Shown here: one piece after another, positions 40,422 to 49,248 of the stretch
How positions within the stretch are numbered: the first letter of the stretch is position 1
Layout: every line of letters begins with the position of its first letter
Assembly (NCBI RefSeq): GCF_030540875.1
Contig: NZ_JAUOEM010000001.1
Location: forward strand, 558,001-622,000
Length of the DNA stretch: 64,000 nucleotides
Direction of reading: 5' to 3'
Source: Flavivirga amylovorans
Lineage (GTDB): Bacteria; Bacteroidota; Bacteroidia; Flavobacteriales; Flavobacteriaceae
Translations under genes and position numbers: made by a program
Notes under the pieces: generated by a model
Database searches by the model: none
What the model was told of the DNA's origin: nothing
What the model saw: only the letters and a program-made list of their open reading frames with translations

Positions 40422-40570
40422 CAAAATTAATTTGATTAAATAATTTCAAACCTTATCTAGTTCTAAAATTAAAACCTTCAGAAGAACATTTAAGCCTAAT
40501 ATACTCAAGCTATTAATGTTGTAAAATGATTTTATTGATTTTTTGTTGCTATTGAACAAAAAATCAACCA

Positions 40571-40600
40571 TTTGTAACTCTAAGTAAACCTATAATTTTG
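40571..40600 (+). promoter_or_regulatory. Bacteroidota-type promoter
   Basis: TTTG at 40571-40574, an 18-base spacer and TAATTTTG at 40593-40600 match the -33 TTTG and -7 TAnnTTTG consensus. It lies 78 bases upstream of the 40679 start. Confidence 0.6.
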
Positions 40601-40678
40601 TGTTTATTCGGATATTTAATATCGCAAATTGTTTTTGTAAAATAATAAACTAATATAAACAATAAATTAATTTAAACT

Positions 40679-41665
40679 ATGAAACAAAAAGACTTTAAAA
40701 AAGAGATTACGACATTGTCATTTGCTGTATTACTAAGTATAGCAAACCTGTCATATGCACAACGGGATACAGCTACCGATGTTGTAGAAGTGACAACTCT
40801 AACAGGAAGAGTTTGGATGGATAGAAATTTGGGTGCAACTCAAGCAGCCACATCGTCGTCAGATGCAGATTCCTATGGAGATATATATCAATGGGGAAGA
40901 GGAAAAGATGGCCACGAATCGAGAACGAGTACAACAGCTGCTGGTCCAGTTGCAGCTGGTTCAGAAGGTAGTGACTTTATTACAAGAACATCAAATAATA
41001 GAGATTGGTTAAGTACTCAAGATCACGAACGTTGGCAAGCAAATCATGATACTTATACGCCTTGTCCTGTTGGGTACATGGTTCCCACAGACGCAGAATG
41101 GGAAGCCGAAGTTACTGCATTTATAGGTTCTGATACAAATAATGATAATGACGTTGAACAAGCATTTAACAGTGCGCTAAAAATATCTGCCTCTGGTCAG
41201 AAAAATAGAAGTGGTGTTTTAGGTGGAGTAGGAGTTTATGCAAGGTTTTGGACCAGTAGAGCGTTTTCAACTGGAGAATTAAGTGTTAGTATGTATATAA
41301 GAAATGGTAGTTTGCCTGGCGGCGACCCACAAACTCGTAAGTTGAATGCTGGTAGAAATTTTGGTGCAGCCGTACGTTGTATTAAAGATGCAACATTGTC
41401 ATTAGAAGAAAACGTTTTAAAGGTAGGCTTTAAGATGTATCCTAATCCAATTACCGAGGGGGCAACTTTAGAATTTCTAGCTTCTAATAAAGTAACTGAT
41501 ATTGAGGTGCTTATTTATGACATTACTGGGCGTCTGGTGCATACTCAAAAAGAGGTTGTAAAATCTATGGTTTTACCATCGCACATTACTACAGGTATTT
41601 ATTTAGCAAAATTTGTTCTAAATGAAGGAAAAGCAAACGTAGTTAAAGAACTAATTGTTAGATAG
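40679..41665 (+). CDS. Secreted FISUMP-domain protein with T9SS sorting signal
   Basis: 328 residues: signal peptide (ends LSYAQ), FISUMP-type domain (about 33-240) with GRVWMDRNLGATQAA, GDIYQWGRGKDGHE, PCPVGYMVPTDAEWEAE and a closing AAVRCIKD, then a type A T9SS domain (MYPNPITEGATLEFL to VVKELIVR). The domain is related to the C-terminal domains of the two operon lipoproteins, but here it is released or attached by T9SS instead of lipidated. The function is unknown; binding to glycan or cell surface is plausible. It has its own promoter and a downstream terminator. Confidence 0.75.
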   Translation: MKQKDFKKEITTLSFAVLLSIANLSYAQRDTATDVVEVTTLTGRVWMDRNLGATQAATSSSDADSYGDIYQWGRGKDGHESRTSTTAAGPVAAGSEGSDFITRTSNNRDWLSTQDHERWQANHDTYTPCPVGYMVPTDAEWEAEVTAFIGSDTNNDNDVEQAFNSALKISASGQKNRSGVLGGVGVYARFWTSRAFSTGELSVSMYIRNGSLPGGDPQTRKLNAGRNFGAAVRCIKDATLSLEENVLKVGFKMYPNPITEGATLEFLASNKVTDIEVLIYDITGRLVHTQKEVVKSMVLPSHITTGIYLAKFVLNEGKANVVKELIVR

Positions 41666-41704
41666 TAATTATCTAAATCATAAAATAAAATTATATAGAA
41701 TTTT

Positions 41705-41749
41705 AAAAAGAATTGAATGCTACATTTGTTAGGTATTCAATTCTTTTTT
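41705..41749 (+). terminator. Rho-independent terminator
   Basis: Stem AAAAGAATTGAAT / ATTCAATTCTTTT with a 16-base loop and a T run; 40 bases after the stop of the 40679 gene. Confidence 0.75.
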
Positions 41750-41788
41750 GTTATTCTTGGCTTATGTTTTCATCAATAAAATAATATA

Positions 41789-43153
41789 ATGGCTTTAGTG
41801 AACTTTCTTCCTAATAAAAAAAGCTTTGTATTATTCTTTGTATGTTTTACTTTATTAGTAAACGCGCAAACTATAAAGGGTAATTTCAAAGCTTATGCGA
41901 ATCAAGAATTACGTTTAATTGGTTTTGATAACTTAGAACAAATTGATTTGAGCGTAACAAAAATGGATAGCTTGGGGAATTTTAGGCTTATTCACCCTAG
42001 AGAATATAAAGGTATGGCTATTTTAAAATCTGAAAATAATGCCGCGTTAGTATTTATATTAACTGAACCTGATTTAGAAATTTATGGAGTTGATTTTAAA
42101 GATAGAGACCAACTGAAATTTGTAAATAGTAAAGAAAATAATTGGTTATTAACATATTCAAAAGAACAACTACAACGTGACCAAACATTATCTGCTTTAA
42201 AGTATTTGGTGCCTATTTACAGAGAAAAACCATTATTTATTAAACAAGAAAAAGTTTTTAAAACCTTACTAAAAGAACAAAAAAGAATAAAGAAAGAAGA
42301 AGTTGACTTTTTTAATACTATAAACACAAGTAGTTATTTTCATTGGTTTGCTAATAAACGAAAGTTGATAAACAATATGAAAGCTTTTAGGGATATTACC
42401 GATAAAAAGCTTGATGATTATATTAATGAATTTAGAACCTTAGATTTCGCAGACCCAAAATTTAAAAAAAGCGGTATGCTTAAAAATCTTTTAGAAGCTC
42501 ATTTTTTGATGTTAGAAAATATGAGTCCGTCTCAAGATATTATGTATTCTACAATAAGTATAAGTGCTGAATATATAATTGATAATTTGAGTGAGAATGA
42601 ATTATTGTTAAATGTAGTTGGAGCTTATCTGTTTGATCTTTTTGAACAACGAAGTCTTTTTAAGGCATCAGAATATTTAGCCGTAACCTTATTGTCCAAG
42701 CAAGGTTGTGACTTAGAGAATGAATTAGCAAATAAATTAGAAGCGTATCGAAAATTAAAACCAGGAAATATTGCACCAGATATCCATTTTTTAGATGGTA
42801 CAAAGCTTAGCGATTCAAATAAAAATACACTTTTAGTTTTTGGAGCATCTTGGTGTCCAGAATGTCAAAAAGACTTATCAAAGCTTATTGAAAATGAAAA
42901 GGTTTGGAGTAATAAAAACATAGAAATTAAGTACATTTCTATAGATACAGAAAAAAAAGCCTTTGATGCTTTTTATAAAGATTTACCATGGCAATCTCAC
43001 TGCGATTTAAAAGGATGGGAGGGACGTGCAGTAAAAGACTATCATGTTTTTGCTACGCCTACTTTTTTTCTGTTGGATAAAGACTTAAAAATATTAGTAC
43101 GCCCAAACTCTGTAGCACACATTAAATCTTGGGTAGACTATAAAATGAAATAG
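41789..43153 (+). CDS. Secreted TlpA/thioredoxin-fold protein
   Basis: 454 residues with a signal peptide (ends LLVNAQ), an N-terminal beta-rich region and a helical middle part (about 25-320), and a C-terminal thioredoxin-like domain (about 325-454). The redox motif is Cys356-Pro-Glu-Cys359 in GASWCPECQ, and the cis-Pro is in FATPTFFLLD. Architecture and length fit Bacteroidota TlpA-like disulfide reductases, which act in the periplasm. It follows the FISUMP gene but is separated by a terminator, so its link to the PUL is only positional. The substrate is unknown. Confidence 0.85.
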   Translation: MALVNFLPNKKSFVLFFVCFTLLVNAQTIKGNFKAYANQELRLIGFDNLEQIDLSVTKMDSLGNFRLIHPREYKGMAILKSENNAALVFILTEPDLEIYGVDFKDRDQLKFVNSKENNWLLTYSKEQLQRDQTLSALKYLVPIYREKPLFIKQEKVFKTLLKEQKRIKKEEVDFFNTINTSSYFHWFANKRKLINNMKAFRDITDKKLDDYINEFRTLDFADPKFKKSGMLKNLLEAHFLMLENMSPSQDIMYSTISISAEYIIDNLSENELLLNVVGAYLFDLFEQRSLFKASEYLAVTLLSKQGCDLENELANKLEAYRKLKPGNIAPDIHFLDGTKLSDSNKNTLLVFGASWCPECQKDLSKLIENEKVWSNKNIEIKYISIDTEKKAFDAFYKDLPWQSHCDLKGWEGRAVKDYHVFATPTFFLLDKDLKILVRPNSVAHIKSWVDYKMK

Positions 43154-43469
43154 GTTAATTTAGTAAATTTCTGTTGAGCTAAAAGCCTTATTATCATGAT
43201 AACGTCAAGAATATTGTAATTTGTAAAACAAGCGCTTTCCTAGTAATAGTTAATTTGCTATATAATATTCTTAATATGTCTTCAAACTTGTTGTATTATC
43301 AAACTGAACAATTTAATCACTAATTCATTGCTCCGTAAAGCCTTTGTTTATAGGGTTTCGACGAAATTGAAAGAATAGTGGGAAAGGGTTGTTTTTACTA
43401 AAAAGATTCCTGAGCCCAGTAAAGTCAACATATATTTTAATCTGAACTCGACGTAAATTTTATTAAAAA

Positions 43470-43615
43470 ATCTTATATAATTCAATGAAATACAGTTATT
43501 TGTCAATGTCGATAGCTGCACTATATACGTTCAAGTAAAATATATTTTACTCTCCGTTGCGTTAGGAACAACATGATTTCTTCTTTAAAACCTTTTAAGT
43601 ATTTGATTATCAATT
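43470..43615. repeat. Dispersed repeat, short copy
   Basis: Two conserved blocks, AATGAAATACAGTTATTTGTCA-like at the left and a block ending CCTTTTAAGTATTTGATTATC at the right. They match the outer parts of 56405-56745 with few differences, while the central palindromic core of that copy is replaced here by unrelated sequence. Confidence 0.6.
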
Positions 43616-43885
43616 TATAATATATCGACCTGACGTTATTTTACTAAAAAATGGATAAAGGATACAAAAAAGAGGGGTTTGAAACCTTTAAAATAAAAGA
43701 ATCCGTAGAAACAAGTTTAGAAAATATTGCAAGGGAATTTCTAAATCACATTCAACTTTTATCAGAAATGTTTTTTTTATTTAATTTTTTTGTTAGGTGC
43801 TGTTTTTTAGCGCGATATAAGAGCGGGTTATGTACTTTTAAAGTTTAAGACTTATGCCTTTAAGGGGCTAATTAATTCTGATTAA

Positions 43886-43922
43886 TTTCCGTTTAAAAAC
43901 TGTTGTTTAGACTAAACGGAAA
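43886..43922. promoter_or_regulatory. Inverted repeat upstream of the kinase operon
   Basis: Perfect 10-base arms TTTCCGTTTA (43886-43895) and TAAACGGAAA (43913-43922), 17-base spacer, 42 bases before the AGTGACA motif. It has no T run after it, so an operator is more likely than a terminator; this is inference. Confidence 0.4.
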
Positions 43923-43963
43923 ATTGTGCTAAGTAATATTTACAAAATTTTAACATTTTTTAA

Positions 43964-43994
43964 AGTGACACTTTTGTGTTAACAGTTATATAAC
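43964..43994 (+). promoter_or_regulatory. Shared AGTGACA-type motif upstream of the kinase operon
   Basis: AGTGACACTTTTGTGTTAAC followed by AGTTATATAAC. A similar block precedes the second kinase (59884-59902, reverse strand) and the DUF1036-like gene (60028-60054). A candidate promoter for a shared sigma factor; the 5' leader to the kinase start would be about 240 bases. Confidence 0.4.
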
Positions 43995-44233
43995 CAAAAA
44001 GAGTATTTATTGAGTATGATCTGTATAAGATAATTTTAAAAATAATGATTTGCTTTAATTTATATGAATTTTATATATAAAAGTAAAAAGAAGATAATTA
44101 AAAATGAAATTAAGAAAACTCAATAGATTTATGATTTTTAGTATTGTGGTTATATTAAAAAACATACATATATACACTAATTTTTAAGCTGTATATTCTT
44201 ATTTTTAAGAAATTTAATAAACCTATTAACCTA

Positions 44234-46129
44234 ATGAAGCTAAACCAATACGAATGGAATCCAGAAGAAGACCTTATAGCAGAAGGTGCTTTCGCCGAAG
44301 TATTTAAGGCTAGGGATTCCAATAATGAAAATAGATTTGTAGCCTTAAAAATTTATAAAGAAGGCATTACTAAAGGAACTTCTGGTAATACAATGGGAAG
44401 TAAATATACTTTGGAAAAAGAGTTTAGAAAGATTGATGGACTATCTCATACTAACATAATTAGCTTTTATGGTTTAGATTATATTACATATAAAGATGGT
44501 CTAGGCAGGACTTCTAATTACCCTGTTATCATTATGGAGTATGCCAGTGAAGGAACACTATTGCAATTTTTGCAGTACCAAAAGACTCCTAGTATTATTG
44601 AAGATTTAATGATTCAAATAATTAATGGTGTTGCCTACTTACATAAAGAAGGAACAATACATAGAGATCTTAAACCAGGTAATATATTAGTATCAAGAAA
44701 TAGGAGAGGAGAGCCAGTAGCTAAAATTACAGATTTTGGAATAAGCCGAGATATAGCAGACAAAAATAATATAGAGCAATCAACTACTGAGGGTGTAGGT
44801 ACACCCCACTATATGGCTCCAGAACAGTTTTTTAAGAAAGAATTTGGTGTTAATGGAGAAATTAGTGAACAAACAGATATTTGGGGTCTGGGAGTTATTA
44901 TTTACCGTATGTTAACTGGCGCCCTTCCATTTGGTCATGGAGTAAAAGATTATGAACTAGTAAGAGATTCAATAACTAATGAAGATCCAGACCTTTTTTC
45001 AATTCCAGAGAGATATAAAGAACTAATAAGATGTTGTTTACAAAAAAAGGCTTCAGATAGACCCAATAGTGCATCACTTCTAATAAACAAAATAGGAGTG
45101 TTAGCCACATTAGAAGAAGAAAAAACGATTGATATTGCTAATCTTGAAAATTTTCAAGATAAAAAAACAATGGAAGTACCATCCAAAAATAATCTGAATA
45201 AGGTTAAAAAGAAAAAATTAGCACTTCCAATAACTATCTCAATAATTGTCATATTATTGGTAATTACAGCTTTTTTCTTTTACAATGGTAATAATCACCC
45301 ATCAGAGTTAGCGGTTGTCAAGCTTAATAATAAGTTTGGTTATATAGATAAGGAGGGTAATAAGATCTTTTCATCAAAATATGATGCTGCCTGGGGGTTT
45401 TCTGAAGGTTTAGGACTAGTAAAATCTAAAGGTAAATGGGGTTTTATTGATGCTAATGGCAATGAGATAATAGAGACCAAGTATGATAATGCTCTTCCAT
45501 TTGCTGAAGGACTTGCGCCGGTTAAGACTAAAGATAAATGGGGATTTATTAATAAAGAAGGTAACGCTAAAATTGAAGCACAGTTTGATGAAGCAGGTAC
45601 ATTTGCTGAAGGCTTAGCTCCAGTGAATAAAAATGGAAAATGGGGATATATTAATAAAAAGAATGAAATTATCATTCCTCTCAGCTATAAATATGCTTAT
45701 TCTTTTTCAGAAGGTCTTGCAGTAGTTGGGCAAAATAATAAAGAGGGGTTTGTTGATAAAAATGGTGAAATTGTAATTCCATTTCAATATGACTTGGCTT
45801 TATCTTTTTCAAATGGTTTGGCAGCAGTTAATATAAAAGGTAAATGGGGTTTTATTGATAAAAAAGGAAATATAGTTATTAAGCCTAGTTATGATAACAC
45901 TTGGGGTTTTTCGGAAGGGTTGGCTCCTGTATTATTTGACAATAAATGGGGTTTTATTGATAAAAAAGGAATCTTCATAATTTCCGTTAAATACGAAGGG
46001 GCTTCAGGTTTTTCCAATGGGCTTTCAGCTGTAAGGTTAAATGGAAAGGAAGGTTTTATTAATAAAGATGATAAAATAGTCATCCCTTTCACTTATGATT
46101 ATGCAGACACGTTTACAAAAGTTAATTAA
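44234..46129 (+). CDS. Transmembrane Ser/Thr protein kinase with WG-repeat ectodomain
   Basis: 631 residues. The kinase domain (about 13-290) has a Gly-rich loop in LIAEGAFAEVFKA, ATP-binding Lys39 (VALKIYKEG), catalytic Asp145 in HRDLKPGNIL, metal-binding Asp167 (DFGIS) and GTPHYMAPEQF, so it should be active. A basic linker leads to one membrane helix (about 329-353). Outside are eight tandem ~34-residue WG repeats (KWGFID.NGN...YD.A..FSEGLAPV), the last cut short. The topology matches sensor kinases such as PknB, with WG repeats in place of PASTA. It heads an 11-gene operon; 15 bases separate it from its likely opposing phosphatase. Confidence 0.93.
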   Translation: MKLNQYEWNPEEDLIAEGAFAEVFKARDSNNENRFVALKIYKEGITKGTSGNTMGSKYTLEKEFRKIDGLSHTNIISFYGLDYITYKDGLGRTSNYPVIIMEYASEGTLLQFLQYQKTPSIIEDLMIQIINGVAYLHKEGTIHRDLKPGNILVSRNRRGEPVAKITDFGISRDIADKNNIEQSTTEGVGTPHYMAPEQFFKKEFGVNGEISEQTDIWGLGVIIYRMLTGALPFGHGVKDYELVRDSITNEDPDLFSIPERYKELIRCCLQKKASDRPNSASLLINKIGVLATLEEEKTIDIANLENFQDKKTMEVPSKNNLNKVKKKKLALPITISIIVILLVITAFFFYNGNNHPSELAVVKLNNKFGYIDKEGNKIFSSKYDAAWGFSEGLGLVKSKGKWGFIDANGNEIIETKYDNALPFAEGLAPVKTKDKWGFINKEGNAKIEAQFDEAGTFAEGLAPVNKNGKWGYINKKNEIIIPLSYKYAYSFSEGLAVVGQNNKEGFVDKNGEIVIPFQYDLALSFSNGLAAVNIKGKWGFIDKKGNIVIKPSYDNTWGFSEGLAPVLFDNKWGFIDKKGIFIISVKYEGASGFSNGLSAVRLNGKEGFINKDDKIVIPFTYDYADTFTKVN

Positions 46130-46144
46130 TAAAAGTGTTTCATA

Positions 46145-46930
46145 ATGAATGAAATAATAAAAAAAACAGAAGGTAACATGGAAAAATACAGTAAACATAT
46201 TTATTTACCTGTAAGTCTGAATGAATTAGGTCAACGTGCTAATAATGAAGATTCTATTTACCCGGAAATTGCAACATTAAATGATAGGTTGTTTATAGTT
46301 TGTGACGGTGTTGGGGGACATAGTAAAGGAGAAGTAGCATCGGCATTGGTTTGCGAAAACTTTGCTCAATTCATCAAACAAAACAATCAAGATGCTATTT
46401 CAAAGAACTTCTTTGAATCTGGGCTTAGGTATGTAGAAACTAAAATGGAAGACTATGTGAATAATGATTCAGGGTGTTCCAAAATGGCCACCACACTAAC
46501 GCTTCTATATTTTTCAGAAGATTATAAATTGGCGTATTTAATATGGGTAGGAGACAGCCGAATTTACCATATTAGAGATGGAAAAGTCCTTTTTCAAACT
46601 AAAGATCATTCAGAAGTACAAAGCTTAATTGATATGGGCGAGATTACAGAGCAAGAAGCTTTAAATCATCCTAGAAGAAATGTTATAACAAGAGCAATAT
46701 CAGGTTCATCAAACCCAACCAGAATTGATTATAAACAAATAGATGAGATACACTCAAATGACTTTTTTCTACTCTGTACAGATGGTATACTAGAAAACTT
46801 AAATGAAGATAAAATTGAAAAATGTTTTAATGTTGAATCCGACCCTCAGGAAATAAAAGAAAAAATAATAGCACATTCTTACAAAAACACAAGAGATAAT
46901 TACTCTATGTATTTAATAAAAACCAAATAA
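46145..46930 (+). CDS. PP2C-family protein Ser/Thr phosphatase
   Basis: 261 residues, cytoplasmic (no signal or membrane segment). Metal-site motifs of the PPM/PP2C family are present: RANNEDSIYPE, VCDGVGGHSKGEVAS, LIWVGDSRIYHIRDG, TKDHSEVQ and LCTDGILENLNED. It removes phosphate from Thr/Ser and is expected to reverse the kinase encoded directly upstream. Met at 46178 (MEKYSKHIYLPV) is an alternative start, with a better purine-rich sequence before it. Kinase, PP2C and FHA proteins in one operon form the usual bacterial phospho-Thr signalling set. Confidence 0.93.
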   Translation: MNEIIKKTEGNMEKYSKHIYLPVSLNELGQRANNEDSIYPEIATLNDRLFIVCDGVGGHSKGEVASALVCENFAQFIKQNNQDAISKNFFESGLRYVETKMEDYVNNDSGCSKMATTLTLLYFSEDYKLAYLIWVGDSRIYHIRDGKVLFQTKDHSEVQSLIDMGEITEQEALNHPRRNVITRAISGSSNPTRIDYKQIDEIHSNDFFLLCTDGILENLNEDKIEKCFNVESDPQEIKEKIIAHSYKNTRDNYSMYLIKTK

Positions 46931-46964
46931 CACAAATATTAATTTTAATCCAAAAACTAAAAAC

Positions 46965-47849
46965 ATGAAAATTTATTTTTTACCCTTTTTGCTTTTCTCA
47001 ACTTTGGTATTCTCTCAACAAACCAGTTTAGGATTGCAGTCTATACAAGCTAGCAATCAAGATGATTATCTAGAAGCAGAAATGCTTTTTCAAAAACTCA
47101 AAGAAATTACAGTTGGAACTAATCGATTTGTTGTTTTAGATCGAGAAACCCTTGGAATAGCTTTGAGCGAGCAGGAAATACAAAAACAAATTACTTCTAT
47201 TAACGCTCAAATTATAGCAGCTCAAGGCAAAATTGAAGGAGCTGGAGATATTATGGGAGGTAAACTTATAAAAGTACAATATAAGGATGGAGGTCTTTTA
47301 AATAAAGTGGGAGGTCTTGGCGGAAAGAAAAAAAATACTGTAAACGATGTTGCCTCAAAATTATACTTTAGAGCTATATTTTCCTTCTCGTTGTATGTAA
47401 TCAGTACAGAAACATCTGAAACTTTGCATTCCAAAACATTTAATGTAGGTATACTAGATAAAAACCCTGGAGGTGCTTCAAAACAAGAAGCTTTTCAAGC
47501 CGCTTTAAAAACACTAGAAAGTAAAATTAAGAAAGAGTTTATTAATGAATATTTTCCCGAAGAAATAGCAATATTACGAGTAGAAAAAGAAGTTAAAGGT
47601 GAAGCAGAAACTATACTTATAAATACAGGTAAATCAAGCGGTACAAAAAAGAATGATAGATTCGAAATATTTCAGATCTCAGTCGAAAATTTAGGAGGAG
47701 AGGAATTGCGTAGGGAAAAAAAAATTGCTGAGGTTAAGGTGACTGCAGTTGAAGGGAAAGCACTTTCTTTAGCTAAAGTATCAAGTGGAGGAGGAGAACT
47801 ATTAAAATCAATTAATGATGGTGAAAAACTAATCTGTAAACTCAAATAA
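46965..47849 (+). CDS. Secreted CsgG-like envelope protein
   Basis: 294 residues with a signal peptide (ends STLVFSQ). The first half has a pattern seen in CsgG and related curli/FlgT-type periplasmic domains: FQKLKEITVGTNRFVVLDRETLGIALSEQEIQ, then a glycine-rich stretch and a beta region. The last ~90 residues (ILRVEKEVKGEAETILINTG, GTKKNDRFEIFQIS) resemble the C-terminal beta-barrel part of FlgT-like proteins. No lipidation Cys. Probably a periplasmic or outer-membrane assembly factor of the module; homology is weak and judged by eye. It is 1 base from the next gene. Confidence 0.5.
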   Translation: MKIYFLPFLLFSTLVFSQQTSLGLQSIQASNQDDYLEAEMLFQKLKEITVGTNRFVVLDRETLGIALSEQEIQKQITSINAQIIAAQGKIEGAGDIMGGKLIKVQYKDGGLLNKVGGLGGKKKNTVNDVASKLYFRAIFSFSLYVISTETSETLHSKTFNVGILDKNPGGASKQEAFQAALKTLESKIKKEFINEYFPEEIAILRVEKEVKGEAETILINTGKSSGTKKNDRFEIFQISVENLGGEELRREKKIAEVKVTAVEGKALSLAKVSSGGGELLKSINDGEKLICKLK

Positions 47850-47850
47850 T

Positions 47851-48312
47851 ATGAAAACTCTAGTGAAAATTTTATTTATATTTTTTGTATTAGTACTTAT
47901 AGCTTGTGGTGGTTCTAAACATGCCGAATTTACATCTGCAAAAGTTAAATATGTTTCAAATAATGATTTTGAAACATTAAGATTAAGTAGCATTGAGGTA
48001 GGTTCCAATAAGGAAGAAGCTATTTATAATGCCCAAAAACTGGCATTTCAAAACCTGTTTTTTAGAGGTATACCTAATTCCCCATATAAAAAGCCTTTAA
48101 TAAGCCTTAATGAGGCAGAGGCTTATAAAAAACATAAAAAGTACCTAAATGATTTTTACAATGGCAGAATGCAAACGTTTATTACCAATTCAACCGACTT
48201 CATAAATAAAAAGGGTGCTGGAGTTACGGCAACTGTTAATTTAATCATTAATATGCGAGCTTTAAGAAAAGATCTTCAAAATAATAACTTAATGCAAAAA
48301 TTTGGAATATGA
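47851..48312 (+). CDS. Small lipoprotein, LPP20/FlgT-like
   Basis: A 153-residue lipoprotein (signal ending VLIAC, then GGSKHAEF). The pattern GSNKEEAIYNAQKLAFQNLFFRGIP resembles the alanine-rich helix of LPP20/FlgT-N domains, in which repeated Ala mark a conserved start. The C-terminus overlaps the next gene's start by 4 bases (ATGA), showing translational coupling. Together with its neighbours it suggests a small envelope complex. Family assignment is tentative. Confidence 0.5.
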   Translation: MKTLVKILFIFFVLVLIACGGSKHAEFTSAKVKYVSNNDFETLRLSSIEVGSNKEEAIYNAQKLAFQNLFFRGIPNSPYKKPLISLNEAEAYKKHKKYLNDFYNGRMQTFITNSTDFINKKGAGVTATVNLIINMRALRKDLQNNNLMQKFGI

Positions 48313-49238
48313 AACAGCTAAGAAACTTATTAAGAATAGCAATTGTAACGTTACTTTTATTTCCTTTTGGAATCAATAGTTCTTATGCTCAGTGTGATGA
48401 GGATTTAAACGTTATTCAGCCCAGTATAATGGTATTGCCTAGAACAAAAGCGGGTGAAGACTTAAGGACGATTATAGATGAAAGACCCGAAATTCGTATA
48501 GGTATCTCTAAATTAACAGAATATCTAAATGAAAACCATGATTATCAAACTTATGATTTTGAAACTAAGTTAAAAGCGCTGATAAGGGATGGGGTAATTA
48601 CTGATAGTCAAACCAAAAACGACGTAAAAGATGCGGTATTAAAGAATATACCAGCTGATATTGTCATGGAGATAGATCTTATGTATGTAGAGGCTGATTA
48701 TGGTAACTTAGTTCGTATTGTTCTTGAAGCCAATGTAACTGCAACTGGGAAAAATATGGGCAGTAGTATTTGTGAGTCTAGAATTATGCGTATTACAGAT
48801 ATAGGGATGCTTACTGACCTTGCATTAAAGGGTAATACAAAAGCCAGTATTCCATGTGCTGATGAGTTTTTAAATAATATGTATAATGATTGGGCTAAAA
48901 TTGCTACTGGAGGTCAATCTTTAAAAATAGATTTTGGCATTGAAAATAATTCTGAAAAGGACATGAATTATATAGTTCCGTCTAAAAAGGATAGACTTAA
49001 ATACGTTATTGAAGATTGGCTAAAAGAAAATGCTCTTAGAGATGGTTACAAAATAACGATTTCTACTGAAAATAAATTGATTGTTGAAGATTTTCGGTTT
49101 TCAAAATGTGATCCTAAAACGGGAAAAAGACAATCTACAACAGATATTGAGCGCAAGCTAGACAGATTTTTCATTCAGCTAGATTTACCTGCTAAATTAA
49201 TAAATAGTACGGGATCAATTTTTGTTAAAATTTTATAA
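48309..49238 (+). CDS. Secreted protein, DUF6175-like
   Basis: 309 residues with signal peptide (ends SSYAQ). The start of the mature part, VIQPSIMVLPRTKAGEDLRT with RIGISKLTEYL after it, and the phrase ADIVMEIDLMYV match what I remember of Bacteroidota DUF6175 proteins, a family of unknown function whose fold resembles other CsgG/TolB-N-like alpha/beta periplasmic domains. It ends with a polar ~100-residue region (VPSKKDRLKYVIEDWLKENA). No enzyme motif. Coupled to 47851-48312 by overlap. Confidence 0.5.
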   Translation: MKQLRNLLRIAIVTLLLFPFGINSSYAQCDEDLNVIQPSIMVLPRTKAGEDLRTIIDERPEIRIGISKLTEYLNENHDYQTYDFETKLKALIRDGVITDSQTKNDVKDAVLKNIPADIVMEIDLMYVEADYGNLVRIVLEANVTATGKNMGSSICESRIMRITDIGMLTDLALKGNTKASIPCADEFLNNMYNDWAKIATGGQSLKIDFGIENNSEKDMNYIVPSKKDRLKYVIEDWLKENALRDGYKITISTENKLIVEDFRFSKCDPKTGKRQSTTDIERKLDRFFIQLDLPAKLINSTGSIFVKIL

Positions 49239-49248
49239 AATATACATC

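Larger units (their letters stand above)
39946..40678. other. Divergent intergenic region with MITE-like element
   Basis: About 730 bases between the HTCS start and the 40679 gene. It contains the complete MITE-like element (40264-40421) and a good promoter for the rightward gene (40571-40600). The HTCS promoter should lie between 39946 and ~40100; I could not fix it. Confidence 0.6.
43154..44233. other. Long intergenic region upstream of the kinase operon
   Basis: 1080 bases. Bases 43470-43615 share two blocks with 56405-56745 (see repeat entry). A 65-codon frame at 43651-43848 has no recognisable homology and I do not count it as a gene. Bases 43886-43922 form a perfect 10-base inverted repeat, and 43964-43990 carry the AGTGACA-type motif described below. 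The rest is AT-rich with no other signal. Confidence 0.6.

Noticed and set aside
43651-43848. 65-codon open frame upstream of the kinase operon
   Set aside because: No recognisable family, no signal peptide, odd composition at its C-terminus and no neighbour link; treated as chance.
45340-46092. Reverse-strand open frames opposite the WG repeats, with repeated Pro-His-Leu motifs
   Set aside because: They are antisense shadows of the tandem repeat coding sequence.
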